A stretch of DNA of 64,000 nt from Streptomyces albiflavescens (GTDB lineage Bacteria; Actinomycetota; Actinomycetes; Streptomycetales; Streptomycetaceae), in assembly GCF_014645835.1 (NCBI RefSeq), contig NZ_BMMM01000004.1, positions 62,001 through 126,000 of the forward strand, written 5' to 3'. Positions 44,156 to 52,649 of this stretch are shown in pieces. A program made the position numbers and the translations under genes. Each line of letters starts with the position of its first letter. Within the stretch, counting starts at the first letter, position 1. The notes under the pieces are model-generated. The model did no database searches and had not been told where the DNA came from. It worked only from the letters and a program-made list of their open reading frames with translations.

Positions 44156-44833
44156 ATGTCTGTCAAGAACAAGGTGCTCGCCGCGGCGGCGACGGTGACC
44201 ATGGTTGCCGGCCTCGGCGCAGCGGGAACGCTCTCCGCGAACGCGGCCACCCCGGAGTGCGGCGACAGCTGCATCAAGATCTACAGCGCCAAGTTCGGCA
44301 CGGCTGAGCAGCCCAACCTGGTCGAGACCGTGTATAAGGGGGTGGCGAGGGTCGGCCAGCCCACCGCGATGTACCCCGTCAGCACGTCCGACCCGGCCGG
44401 GGACATCGTCGGCCACCGCTTGAGCCCGGTGTCCGACTTCTACAAGGACGGCCTGGTGTCCGCCGAGGTGAACGAGCACTACGGCGACCAGAGCGCGGTG
44501 GAGGTCGAGTACGCGCCGCACGGCGTGCGCACCGGCCTGTGTGCGGGCCTGGCTCACACCGCGTACCAGGGCGAGGGCCTCACCCTGCAGAAGTGCGGCG
44601 TGTCCGCCAACACCGTCTGGATCATCGACATCCCGGATGCCTCCCAGGGTCACTTCCCGCTGGTCAGCGGCTCGACCACGGACTTTGCCCACCCCTACGC
44701 GATGACCGTCACGCACGATGCCTCCGGGTATGACGATGTCGCGACCGCGGTGCCCATGCAGCTCCGTGTCGCCAGGCTGATGGGCACCCCGTCCGACGTG
44801 CCCGACAGCCAGCTCTGGGGCGCGACGAAGTAG
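44156..44833 (+). CDS. Secreted protein of unknown function
   Basis: The 225-residue protein has a Sec signal peptide (MSVKNKVLAAAATVTMVAGL, cleavage near ANA-AT) and four Cys (C35, C39 spacing CGDSC; LCAGL; KCG) suggesting two disulfides. ATG 44156 has GAAGGA 7 nt upstream; the frame continues upstream to 43784 without a matching start. I do not recognise a domain. As cargo of a degraded mobile region it may be a transferred gene. Confidence 0.75.
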   Translation: MSVKNKVLAAAATVTMVAGLGAAGTLSANAATPECGDSCIKIYSAKFGTAEQPNLVETVYKGVARVGQPTAMYPVSTSDPAGDIVGHRLSPVSDFYKDGLVSAEVNEHYGDQSAVEVEYAPHGVRTGLCAGLAHTAYQGEGLTLQKCGVSANTVWIIDIPDASQGHFPLVSGSTTDFAHPYAMTVTHDASGYDDVATAVPMQLRVARLMGTPSDVPDSQLWGATK

Positions 44834-44947
44834 GAAGCCCTTCCTGCAGCCCTGAGGGCAGCACCATCCGATCGGAGCCGTGGAACCCGCACTCCCGCAA
44901 CAGCAGACGGGCCGGCAGAAACCGGGTTCCCGACCTCGATCCTTCAT

Positions 44948-44978
44948 GACGGTCCGCCGACGGAGTCGGCGGACCGTC
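44948..44978 (+). terminator. Terminator hairpin of the secreted-protein gene
   Basis: Perfect 14-bp arms (44948-44961 and 44965-44978) with a GGA loop. Confidence 0.75.
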
Positions 44979-45226
44979 TCAGTCGCGCGGCCTCGCGCCG
45001 AAGCTGCCTCAGTACCCGACCAGCTCGGAGGGGCTCGTGCCACCGCCCGCGTCCCCGCCCTTCAGCCGGCAGCCCGGCGGGGACGGCCATCGCAGACGCC
45101 TGGGTGCGTTACTCGCCGCCGGGGCCGCCGAGGTACCGCGACAGCACGGCCGCCTCCGCGCGAAGCAGCCTGGTGGAGGGCCCAGGGGACGCAAAAGATC
45201 CGGCTCTACCGAGCGCTCGGGCTGCA

Positions 45227-45346
45227 GACTCTGGTGCGCAATTCGGTTGAGCAGCGCGGACCTGCTGCGAAGGCCGCAACGGTCATGCTGTTGGCGCAGG
45301 TCACAGCCTGGGCACCGGGGCCGCTTCGGAATTGCGCACCAGAGTC
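45227..45346. mobile_element. 120-bp MITE with 18-bp perfect terminal inverted repeats
   Basis: GACTCTGGTGCGCAATTC (45227-45244) and its exact complement (45329-45346) bound a 120-bp non-coding element. The ends match the IS1182 remnant end at 42805-42822 (17/18), so that element family probably moved it. It interrupts a DUF6959-type gene. Confidence 0.8.
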
Positions 45347-45516
45347 GTCTTGGCTCCCAAAGCCCCTCCCCAGAGTGTTGCCCTTGGTGGCAGACGCACC
45401 ATAGCCGCACTGAGGGTGTCCCCCTGAATCAGGACTCCGGGGAAGTTGCGTCCCGGGAGGCGCACCACGGCGTCGTTGCCGCCATCGGTGAACAGCTCAG
45501 CCTCTACTCGTTCCAT
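45301..45516 (-). pseudogene. DUF6959-like gene truncated by the MITE
   Basis: From ATG 45516 the frame reads MERVEAELFTDGGNDAVVRL and PGRNFPGVLIQGDTL, resembling a small actinobacterial family often annotated DUF6959. Native sequence seems to end at 45347; the last ~15 residues and the stop at 45301 come from the MITE. Family name is from memory of the pattern. Confidence 0.5.
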
Positions 45517-45845
45517 CAGGGCCCCCGTCTCAGTGCCCGTCTCATTCAGCACCGTTCACGAGGGTTCAGGGCGGGACCGGAACCAGTGCCGGCTGTGCCG
45601 CTGACCCGGCGCGAACGCAGGTGAACAGCGTTGTACACAGCCCTCTGCTGCATCAACAGACTTGGAAAGCGTGCGCGGGGACCCGGTGTGGTTCACCCCG
45701 ATGCAGCGTGGCCGAGGGCGGTGGGGGGTACAGCGAGGCATACGCGTGCGTGGTCGGTTGGTGCGCCCGCCGTCGTGGCTGACTGTCGTCGGCTGAGGTT
45801 CAGGCAGGGCATTGAAGGTGTCGGCCGTCAGTCGAGTACCCGAGG
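45517..45845. other. Non-coding remnant sequence
   Basis: No gene is supported in this ~330-bp stretch. A segment near 45775-45800 (CTGACTGTC, GGCTGAGG) resembles one near 54365-54385. Confidence 0.35.
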
Positions 45846-45866
45846 CTGGGCCGTCTCTGGGCCGTC
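45846..45866. repeat. 21-bp direct repeat (right copy)
   Basis: Identical to 40788-40808. Confidence 0.65.
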
Positions 45867-45967
45867 CGAGGCCGCTCGACAGTGGCCAAGGACGACCAAC
45901 GATGACCACCAGGCGCACGCGCCCACCGCTCCTGACCGGCAAAAACCCAGCTCCCCAAGATCCCCGG

Positions 45968-46042
45968 CAAGACCCAGGGCAAGAAGAAGTAGGTTTCGTG
46001 ATCATGCCCCTGAGCTGCGCATACGGCGCGGCTCAGGGGCAT
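45968..46042 (+). other. Diverged copy of the gpmA 3' end with terminator (candidate attR)
   Basis: The segment encodes GKTQGKKK and stop in the same frame style as gpmA (KNQGKKK), then TGATCA-GCCCC, then a perfect 12-bp hairpin (46004-46015 and 46031-46042) with TTT. It looks like a displaced gpmA end left by integration. Confidence 0.6.
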
Positions 46043-46070
46043 TTTCGCGGCCTGGGACCACTCTGGGCCC

Positions 46071-46215
46071 TCAGCCCTCCGGGTCCTGCGGTCGGAGGGC
46101 CAGCCCGAGCGCCTTCCGGGCCCGGTCCCGGCTGCTCGGCATGAGGTGCGCGTACGCCTTCGGCGTCAGCCCCGCCACGGCGCCGACGTACTCCAGGCTG
46201 CGCGCGATCGGGCCA
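46071..46215 (-). pseudogene. C-terminal remnant of a second tyrosine recombinase
   Basis: The frame reads SLEYVGAVAGLTPKAYAHLMPSSRDRARKAL, clearly matching the end of the integrase at 41529 (EYLGHSDPGLTLRVYAHLMPSS). The catalytic Tyr remains but GHSDP is degraded. It too reads toward the adjacent gpmA-like end. Confidence 0.65.
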
Positions 46216-46249
46216 CTCCATGTCCTCGAAACCGGTCCGCCGCCTGAGA

Positions 46250-47323
46250 TCACGCCACCGGGGTCGCGGGCTCGTCGACCACGCTTGCGTCACCGCCGCG
46301 GATGGGGTTCACGATCCACGCGTTCAGCTCGTGCGGGGTGCCGAGCCTGATCGCGCTCACCTCGTCGAGCCGGGCGAACTGCTCCGGGGTCAGCGTCACG
46401 TCCAGCGCGCCCAGGTAGTCGTCGAGCTGCGCGACGCTGCGCGGGCCGATGATCGGCACGTACGCCGTGGCCGCCCGCGCGCCCTGCTGCCGCATCCAGG
46501 CAATGGCGACATGGGAGCCCGGCACGCCGAGCTCGGCCGCGATGTCGAGGACGGCGTCGACGATCGCGGTCTTCTGCGCGGTTTCCTCGAAGAACCCGAC
46601 GGCCTTGAGGTCGCTGATCCGGCCGGAGGCGCCCTGGCGGTACTTGCCGGTCAGCAGACCGCCGCCGAGCGGGCTCCACAGCGTCGCGCCCAGGCCGAGC
46701 GCCTGCGCCATGGGCAGCAGCTCCCGCTCGGCGGTGCGGTCGACCAGGCTGTACTCGACCTGGATACCGGCGACCGGAGACCAGCCGCGCAGCTCGGCGA
46801 TGGCGGCGGCGCGCGACACCCGCCAGGCCGGGAAGTTCGACAGCCCGAAATAGCGGATCTTTCCGGCGCTGACCAGGTCGTCCAGGCCGCGCAGGATCTC
46901 CTCCATCGGGGTCAGGCCGTCAGGGGCGTGCACCCAGTACATGTCCAGGTGATCGGTGTTCAGGCGGCGCAGGCTGGCCTCGAGGGCCTGGACCATGTTT
47001 CGGCGGTTGTTGCCGGTGTTGGAGACGGTCAGCGGCCCGACGCCGTTCATGCTGTACTTGCTCGTCAGCACGAAGTGGTCCCGGTCGGCGCCCAGGAACT
47101 CGCCGAGCAGCTGCTCGGATTCGCCGGCCTGGTAGTTATCGGCGGTATCGATGAGTGTGCCGCCGGCTTCGGCGAACCGGTCGAAGATCTTGCGGGCCTC
47201 GGCGGGCTCGGCACCGGGGCCCCAGCCGCCACCGGCGCGCCAGCCGGTGCCGAAATTGGCGGTGCCGAGGCCGTACTCGGACACGCGCAGGCCGTTGTTG
47301 CGCCCGAAGGTGGTGTATCGCAT
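46250..47323 (-). CDS. Aldo/keto reductase
   Basis: The 357-residue NADP-dependent oxidoreductase has the AKR tetrad: Asp and Tyr in IDTADNYQAGESE, Lys in LTSKYS and His in WVHAPD. The start MRYTTFGRNNGLRVSEYG at 47323 is the family norm. It reduces aldehydes or ketones; the substrate is unknown. It is the first gene after the mobile region and may be the natural continuation of the core. Confidence 0.9.
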   Translation of the reverse strand: MRYTTFGRNNGLRVSEYGLGTANFGTGWRAGGGWGPGAEPAEARKIFDRFAEAGGTLIDTADNYQAGESEQLLGEFLGADRDHFVLTSKYSMNGVGPLTVSNTGNNRRNMVQALEASLRRLNTDHLDMYWVHAPDGLTPMEEILRGLDDLVSAGKIRYFGLSNFPAWRVSRAAAIAELRGWSPVAGIQVEYSLVDRTAERELLPMAQALGLGATLWSPLGGGLLTGKYRQGASGRISDLKAVGFFEETAQKTAIVDAVLDIAAELGVPGSHVAIAWMRQQGARAATAYVPIIGPRSVAQLDDYLGALDVTLTPEQFARLDEVSAIRLGTPHELNAWIVNPIRGGDASVVDEPATPVA

Positions 47324-47550
47324 GGGTGGTCTCCCTAAGACGAGTAGGACGAGTAACTTGCGTTGTGTAGGCAAAGACGCGGTTCTTGGCGCCTATGAGG
47401 TGTGTCGGGTCAGCGGGGGACGGTCGCCATGTCAATCAGCGACAGCCACCCCGAGCGACGCGATATCGCAGGGCAGGCCCTGCGAGGCTCCGTCCTCGAT
47501 GCCGGCAGTGCGCACGAGAGCGGGATCCCCGTTCCCGGCCGGCTCACGGG

Positions 47551-48543
47551 TCAGCGAGGTACGGTCACGACGATCTTGCCGACCTGGGATCCGGACTCGA
47601 GCCGACGGTGGGCCCCGACGATGTCCTCCAGTGGGAAGACGGTGTCGATGACCGGTCGCAGGGTCTCGCGGGCAAGGCCGTCAAGGACCCAGTCGACGGC
47701 GGCCTTGCGGCGTTCGACGTCGGTGGTGAGCTCGAAGACCTTGTACCCCCGGATGGTCAGGCTCTTGCCGATCAACCCCCACACCGGCAGCGTCGTGGCC
47801 TCGCTGCTCAGCGCTCCGTAGACGATCACGGTCCCACCGGGTGCGGCGGCCCCGATCAAGTCCGCCAGAGCAGGTCCTCCCACGGGGTCGAAGATGACGC
47901 GGGCGCCGTGGCCGTCGGTGAGCTCGTTCACGCGGGTGACCACGTCTTCCTCGCCCGTGACGACCACTGCCTCGGCGCCTTCGTCCAGGAGCCGCCGGCG
48001 CTTGGCGCTGCTGCGGGTCAGTGCCACGGGCCGGGCCCCCACGCTGCGGGCCACCTGGATCGCGGCCAGCCCGACGCTGCTGGAGGCGGCCGGGATGAGC
48101 ACCGTGTCACCGGCCTTCAGGTCCGCGGTCTCGATGAGGGCGCCGTAGGCGGTCAGGTACTGCCCCCACAGGGCCGCGGCCTGCTCCCAGGACAGGGTGT
48201 CGGGGTGCTTGACCACCTCGGTGGCGGGCGCGATGGCCAGCTCGCCGTGGATGGGGTAGTTGATCGGCGTGTTGATCGGCGTGGGGATCATGCTGACGGC
48301 ATCGCCGACGGTGAAACCTTCGACGCCTGGGCCGATGGCGTCGACCTCACCGGAGGCCTCCCATCCGATACCGGAGGGAAGCTCCACGAGGTGGTTGTTG
48401 CGGAACACCTCATCGGCTCGGTTCACCCCGAGAGCCCGGGTGCGGATGCGGATTTCGCCCGGTCCGGGTTCGCGGACCTCGACGTCGTCCAGGGTCAGGA
48501 CCTCGGGGCCACCGGTGGCGTGAAATCGGACGATCTTGCTCAT
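47551..48543 (-). CDS. Zinc-independent quinone oxidoreductase (MDR family)
   Basis: The 330-residue protein has the GroES-like N-terminal domain, LGVNRADEVFRNN and the Rossmann segment IPAASSSVGLAAIQVA. It is of the NADPH:quinone/enoyl reductase group, paralogous to the 16232 gene. MSKIVRFHATGGPEV at 48543 is chosen over 48564. Its place between an AKR and an MFS exporter suggests a stress or detoxification set, possibly under the MarR at 50175. The gap 47324-47550 shows no gene. Confidence 0.9.
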   Translation of the reverse strand: MSKIVRFHATGGPEVLTLDDVEVREPGPGEIRIRTRALGVNRADEVFRNNHLVELPSGIGWEASGEVDAIGPGVEGFTVGDAVSMIPTPINTPINYPIHGELAIAPATEVVKHPDTLSWEQAAALWGQYLTAYGALIETADLKAGDTVLIPAASSSVGLAAIQVARSVGARPVALTRSSAKRRRLLDEGAEAVVVTGEEDVVTRVNELTDGHGARVIFDPVGGPALADLIGAAAPGGTVIVYGALSSEATTLPVWGLIGKSLTIRGYKVFELTTDVERRKAAVDWVLDGLARETLRPVIDTVFPLEDIVGAHRRLESGSQVGKIVVTVPR

Positions 48544-48619
48544 GTGAGTGGTCTTGCCTTTCAAGTCTGGGGATGGATGCGGCAGTTCAGGCTCGGCGGT
48601 CGGCCGTCACCCGGTGATC

Positions 48620-50089
48620 TCAGGTGACCTTGTCGAGCTCCGGTTGGTCGCTATTCCTGTCCGTCTGCGCAGTCGCCGTGCGGCGTCCCAGCGCCCCGGA
48701 CAGGGCGACGAGCAGGCCGATGGCCGCGAGCACGGTGACGGTGATCATGGCGGGGGTGAAACCGGCGAGCAGGGTCTTGGGCCCGCTCTTGCCTTCGTTT
48801 CCTGCGGTGAGGACCGCGGTGACGATGGCGAGGCCGATCGCGCCGCCGATCTGCATGGAGGTGTTCAGCAGGCCGCCGGCCAGGCCTTGCTCGTGGTCAG
48901 GGATTCCCGAGGTGCCCTCGATCTGGAAGGGCGCGAACGCCAGCGTGAAGCCGATGCTGAGCAGGAGCATGCTGGGCAGCACACCTACGGCGTAGGGGTG
49001 GTCCCGGGCGATGGCCAGGAAGAGCGCGTAGGCGGCCACGTGCGCGATGACGCCGGCGATGATGCTGCGCGAGGTGCCGAATCGCGCGATCAGGTGCGGG
49101 ATACGCGGCGAGGCGACGGTGACGATGGCGGCGGCGGGAAGGAAGCCGAACGCGGTCTGCAGCGCCGACCACTGCAGCACCTGCTGGAAGTACAGCGTCA
49201 CCACGAACTGGAAGCCGACATAGGCGCCGAAGAACACCGACAGGCCCACGTTGGCACGCACCAGGGAGCTGGAGCGCAGGATGCCCAGACGGACCAGCGG
49301 CTGCGCGCCGCGCAGCTCGATCACCACGAAGGCGGCCAGCAGTGCGGCAGCGAGCCCGAACTCCACCAGCGTGCTCGCCGTGGTCCAGCCCTTCTGCGGC
49401 GCTTCGACCACGACGTAGACGAGCAGCAGCATTCCGGCGACCAGGGTGAGTGCGCCGGGCAGGTCGTAGCTGCCGACGGTGCGCGGGCCGTCCTTGGGCA
49501 GGGCGCGGATGGCCGCTGCCAGGGCGATCAGCGCCACGGGCACCGGCAGGAGGAATGTCCAGCGCCAGCCGACCTCGGTCAGTGCACCGGACAGCACCAG
49601 GCCCCCCGAGAAGCCGCTGGAACCGAAGAGCGTGTAGATCCCGATCGCCTTGTTGCGGGCCGGCCCCTCGGCGAACGTGGTCGTGATGATGGAAAACGCC
49701 GCGGGTGCGGTGAACGCCGCCGACACGCCCTTCAGGACACGGGCGACGATCAGAAGGGTCCCGTCGTCGACCAGGCCGCCGACCAGCGAGGTCACGGCGA
49801 AGACCGCGACCGCCGTCAGGAAGACGCGGCGGCGGCCGAGGATGTCGGCGGCGCGTCCGCCCAGCAGCAGAAAGCCGCCGTAGCCGAGGACGTAACCGCT
49901 GACGATCCACTGCAGTGCGCTTGTGGACAGGCCGAGGTCGGCCTGGATCGAGGGCAGGGCGACACCCACCATGTTCACGTCCAGCGCGTCGAGGAACCCG
50001 ACGATCGAGACGGTGAGCAGGATTGCCCACAGCCGCGCGTTCCATGTGGGCGAGGACGTGGACAAGGGCGATGGAGCGGAAGGACTCAT
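48620..50089 (-). CDS. DHA2-family MFS efflux transporter (14 TM)
   Basis: The 489-residue protein has fourteen hydrophobic helices and motifs A (GGRAADILGRRRVFL) and C (GSSGFSGGLVLSGALTEVGWRW) of drug:H+ antiporter-2 proteins such as EmrB/QacA. It likely exports drugs or metabolites. It is divergent from a MarR gene across an 85-bp gap, the typical MarR-controlled efflux layout. Confidence 0.9.
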   Translation of the reverse strand: MSPSAPSPLSTSSPTWNARLWAILLTVSIVGFLDALDVNMVGVALPSIQADLGLSTSALQWIVSGYVLGYGGFLLLGGRAADILGRRRVFLTAVAVFAVTSLVGGLVDDGTLLIVARVLKGVSAAFTAPAAFSIITTTFAEGPARNKAIGIYTLFGSSGFSGGLVLSGALTEVGWRWTFLLPVPVALIALAAAIRALPKDGPRTVGSYDLPGALTLVAGMLLLVYVVVEAPQKGWTTASTLVEFGLAAALLAAFVVIELRGAQPLVRLGILRSSSLVRANVGLSVFFGAYVGFQFVVTLYFQQVLQWSALQTAFGFLPAAAIVTVASPRIPHLIARFGTSRSIIAGVIAHVAAYALFLAIARDHPYAVGVLPSMLLLSIGFTLAFAPFQIEGTSGIPDHEQGLAGGLLNTSMQIGGAIGLAIVTAVLTAGNEGKSGPKTLLAGFTPAMITVTVLAAIGLLVALSGALGRRTATAQTDRNSDQPELDKVT

Positions 50090-50099
50090 GCCGATAGGC

Positions 50100-50168
50100 T
50101 CACATGCTCGTATATAAAATGCAAGCGCATCTAATGCATGAACATTAAATGTGGGTGCATGCTACGTT
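50100..50168. promoter_or_regulatory. AT-rich divergent MFS/MarR promoter region
   Basis: The gap contains TAATG-N6-CATTA (50133-50148) and repeated TGCATG, likely MarR sites, plus TACGTT (50163-50168) 7 nt before the MarR ATG. The low GC contrasts with its surroundings. Confidence 0.5.
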
Positions 50169-50174
50169 GGCCGC

Positions 50175-50561
50175 ATGGATGCTGGTGACGAGGGGCAACT
50201 GGTCAAGGAGTGGCACGATCTCGTGGTCCGGCATGCCGTCGTGCACCAGAGCCTCGAGCGCGAGTTGCAGGCACGGCACGGCATCGGCGTCAGCGAGTTC
50301 GAAGCGCTCGAAGCCCTCGCCTGCTCCGAGAACACCCAGTGCCGCGCCCAGGACCTCACCGACGTCGTGCACCTGAGCCAGAGCGCCGCAAGCCGGCTGA
50401 TCGCCCGAATGGAACGCGAGGGCTTCCTCGAGCGCGCCCTATGCGAAGCCGACCGCCGCGGCATCCTCGTCGTCCTCACCGACGAGGGCCGCGAGCGTCA
50501 TCTGGAGGCCCAACCCACACACCGCTCCGTGCTCGCCAGAACACTTCGAGAGACAGGCTGA
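50175..50561 (+). CDS. MarR-family regulator
   Basis: The 128-residue protein has a MarR winged helix (residues ~35-100; GVSEFEALEAL, VVHLSQSAASRLIARMEREGFLER, DRRGILVVLTDEGRE). It is slightly short for the family; the C-terminal dimer helix ends HRSVLARTLRETG. ATG 50175 is probably leaderless. It likely represses the divergent efflux gene and itself. Confidence 0.88.
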   Translation: MDAGDEGQLVKEWHDLVVRHAVVHQSLERELQARHGIGVSEFEALEALACSENTQCRAQDLTDVVHLSQSAASRLIARMEREGFLERALCEADRRGILVVLTDEGRERHLEAQPTHRSVLARTLRETG

Positions 50562-50653
50562 CCACCAGGGCCGACCGTCCAGCCAAAGGCTCAGGACGGG
50601 TAGGCACAGCTGAGCCCCCTCACCTGTCGGGAGGGGGCTCAGGTTCTGCTCGG

Positions 50654-52162
50654 TCAGCAGGACGCGGGCGGGATGCTCTGGTCGTACTGGAAGACGTTGT
50701 GCGGGTCGTACTTCGCCTTGATCCTGCGCAGCCGGTCGAAGTTGGATCCCCAGTAGGCGGTCTCCCAGTCCTGCACGCCGATGTTCGGCACGTTGACGTA
50801 GGCGCCGTCCACGTAGGGGCGCAGTGCCTGGCTGAATTCGGCGATCCAGGCCTGGGCCTGCGGGGTGAGCGGGTCGCAGATGCCCGGCTGGTCACTGCGC
50901 TTGCCCCAGCCGACGCCGGGCTCGGCGTAGAAGAGCGCGTCGCGGTGTGGGAACGCGGTGCCGCCGCGGGGGCTCTTCCTGACCGCCCCGCCGAATGCCT
51001 GAACGAAGAAGTTGCTGTCGTCCGTGGGGGCGTCCTTGATGAACGACGTGACCACGTCGATCGCCTTGGTCGGGAACGGCTTCTTGGCGAACTGTGAGTA
51101 GAACTTCCAGTTCGCGGGTTCGTCCTTGATCGGGATCTGGAATCCCGAATACACGTCGCCCCAGTTTCCTTCCTGCGTAGAAACCTGGGGGCTGTCGATC
51201 GACAGGATCGGGGCCAGCAGCTTTGTCGCCTCCGCGGGTGTTCCTTCCGCAAGGACCGCGAACAGCAGGATCTGGTTCCGGTGGATTTCGAGCTGAGTGC
51301 CGAGGCGGTTGTCGGTGTACGGCGCAGTGCGCTGGTAAGCCTCGAGGAGCCTGCTCAGGTCGTCGATTCCGTCCCACGTCGCCTGTACATACGCGACGCT
51401 CTTCAGCGGGGCCAGCTTGTAGGTGAGCGAGGTGACGATTCCGAAGTTGCCGTTGCCCGCTCCGCGCAGCGCCCAGAGCAGATCCGAGTTGTGGTTCAGA
51501 TCAACCTTGATCACCTTGCCGCACTCGTCGCCCTTCGCGACGACGATCTCAGCGCCGATCAGGCTGTCGCAGGCCATGCCGAGCCAGCGCGTGAGGAAGC
51601 CGAACCCGCCGCCGAGCGTCGCTCCGGACAGACCCACGCTGCCTTCGGTCCCCGTCGTCACCGCGAAGTTGTGCTTCGCGAGCGTGGTCACCGCTTCCAG
51701 CTGGTTGAGACCGGAGCCGACCGTCGCGATGCGAGAGGCACTGTCGATGTGGACCGACTTCAGCTCACTGATGTCGATCACGAGGCCGCTGTCGACGTTC
51801 GACCAGCCCTCAAGGCTGTGGCGGCCGCTCCGGATCCGCAGTGCGACGTCGTTCTGCCGCGCCCACGTCAGGGCGTTCACCACGTCCTGGGTGTTCTGGG
51901 CGAAGACGATGACCAGCGGATAGTGGGAGAAGAGCTGGTCCCAGCCGAGACGCGCGTCCGTGTACCCGGGGTCGTTGGGGCGGACGATCCGGCCGGTCAG
52001 CTTTGCCGGCCCGCACTCCGCCCCATACCCATCGCCCCCGGATGCGCCGGTCACGGCGCTCGCACCGGGGGCTGCCGCGGCCGCGGCGCCCGACACGACG
52101 ACCGCACCGGCACCGGCGACCGCCGTTGCCTTGAGCATTCCGCGACGGGAAAAGTCGTTCAT
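50654..52162 (-). CDS. Tat-secreted FAD-linked oxidase (berberine-bridge/BBE type)
   Basis: The 502-residue protein begins with a Tat signal (SRRGMLKATAVAGAGAVVV). It has an FAD-binding PCMH domain with RSGRHS, whose His115 is the expected covalent flavin ligand, and a C-terminal BBE motif (NFDRLRRIKAKYDPHNVFQYDQSI). The second Cys of bicovalent BBE flavins is absent (TEGSVGLSGA), so flavin is probably monocovalent. It oxidises sugars, alcohols or secondary metabolites in the cell wall. Confidence 0.9.
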   Translation of the reverse strand: MNDFSRRGMLKATAVAGAGAVVVSGAAAAAAPGASAVTGASGGDGYGAECGPAKLTGRIVRPNDPGYTDARLGWDQLFSHYPLVIVFAQNTQDVVNALTWARQNDVALRIRSGRHSLEGWSNVDSGLVIDISELKSVHIDSASRIATVGSGLNQLEAVTTLAKHNFAVTTGTEGSVGLSGATLGGGFGFLTRWLGMACDSLIGAEIVVAKGDECGKVIKVDLNHNSDLLWALRGAGNGNFGIVTSLTYKLAPLKSVAYVQATWDGIDDLSRLLEAYQRTAPYTDNRLGTQLEIHRNQILLFAVLAEGTPAEATKLLAPILSIDSPQVSTQEGNWGDVYSGFQIPIKDEPANWKFYSQFAKKPFPTKAIDVVTSFIKDAPTDDSNFFVQAFGGAVRKSPRGGTAFPHRDALFYAEPGVGWGKRSDQPGICDPLTPQAQAWIAEFSQALRPYVDGAYVNVPNIGVQDWETAYWGSNFDRLRRIKAKYDPHNVFQYDQSIPPASC

Positions 52163-52649
52163 GGTCCGTGTCCTCTCGACCGCCGGCAGACGCGAATCGG
52201 TCTTTTAGGAATGATTTAGGCGAAGTGGACGGTAGCAAGGACGGCCACGGTGGATCGTCTTGACACGCTCGCAACCACGGCCAAGGCGCCTGATGCCGTA
52301 GCTCTCCGCCTCGCGCGCCGGCCTCGCCCAGATGAATCCGTCAGTGCAGCGGCAAACCGGGGCGGCGCTTTGTGGCGCGCGGAGATCTGACGGACGAGCA
52401 GTGGGCGGTGCTGGAGTCGCTGTAGCCAAGGAACGACCACCGTTCGGTGGATCCGGAAATTGCTCACGCGAGTGAGACCTCGTCACGCCTGAGCCGTCAC
52501 AGCTCGGTTGGCTGTCAATGCCCGGATGGGCATTTCCGAGTAAATCTTGATGTATATAAGATTCTCGGCTTATCGGCGTGGTTCATCTCGAACTTGGCAT
52601 ATCCGACATTACGTTGTCGCCGTTGATCAGCGACGTCGAAAGGAATGCC
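52163..52649. other. Gap with transposase relic only
   Basis: Apart from the 18-codon relic at 52373-52426 and a weak ALTDSSGRGRRAR-like piece on the minus strand, I see no gene. Confidence 0.4.
52373..52426 (+). pseudogene. N-terminal relic of an IS5-family transposase
   Basis: VARGDLTDEQWAVLESL then stop matches the start of IS5-type transposases (GDLTDEQWAVLEPL). Confidence 0.5.
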
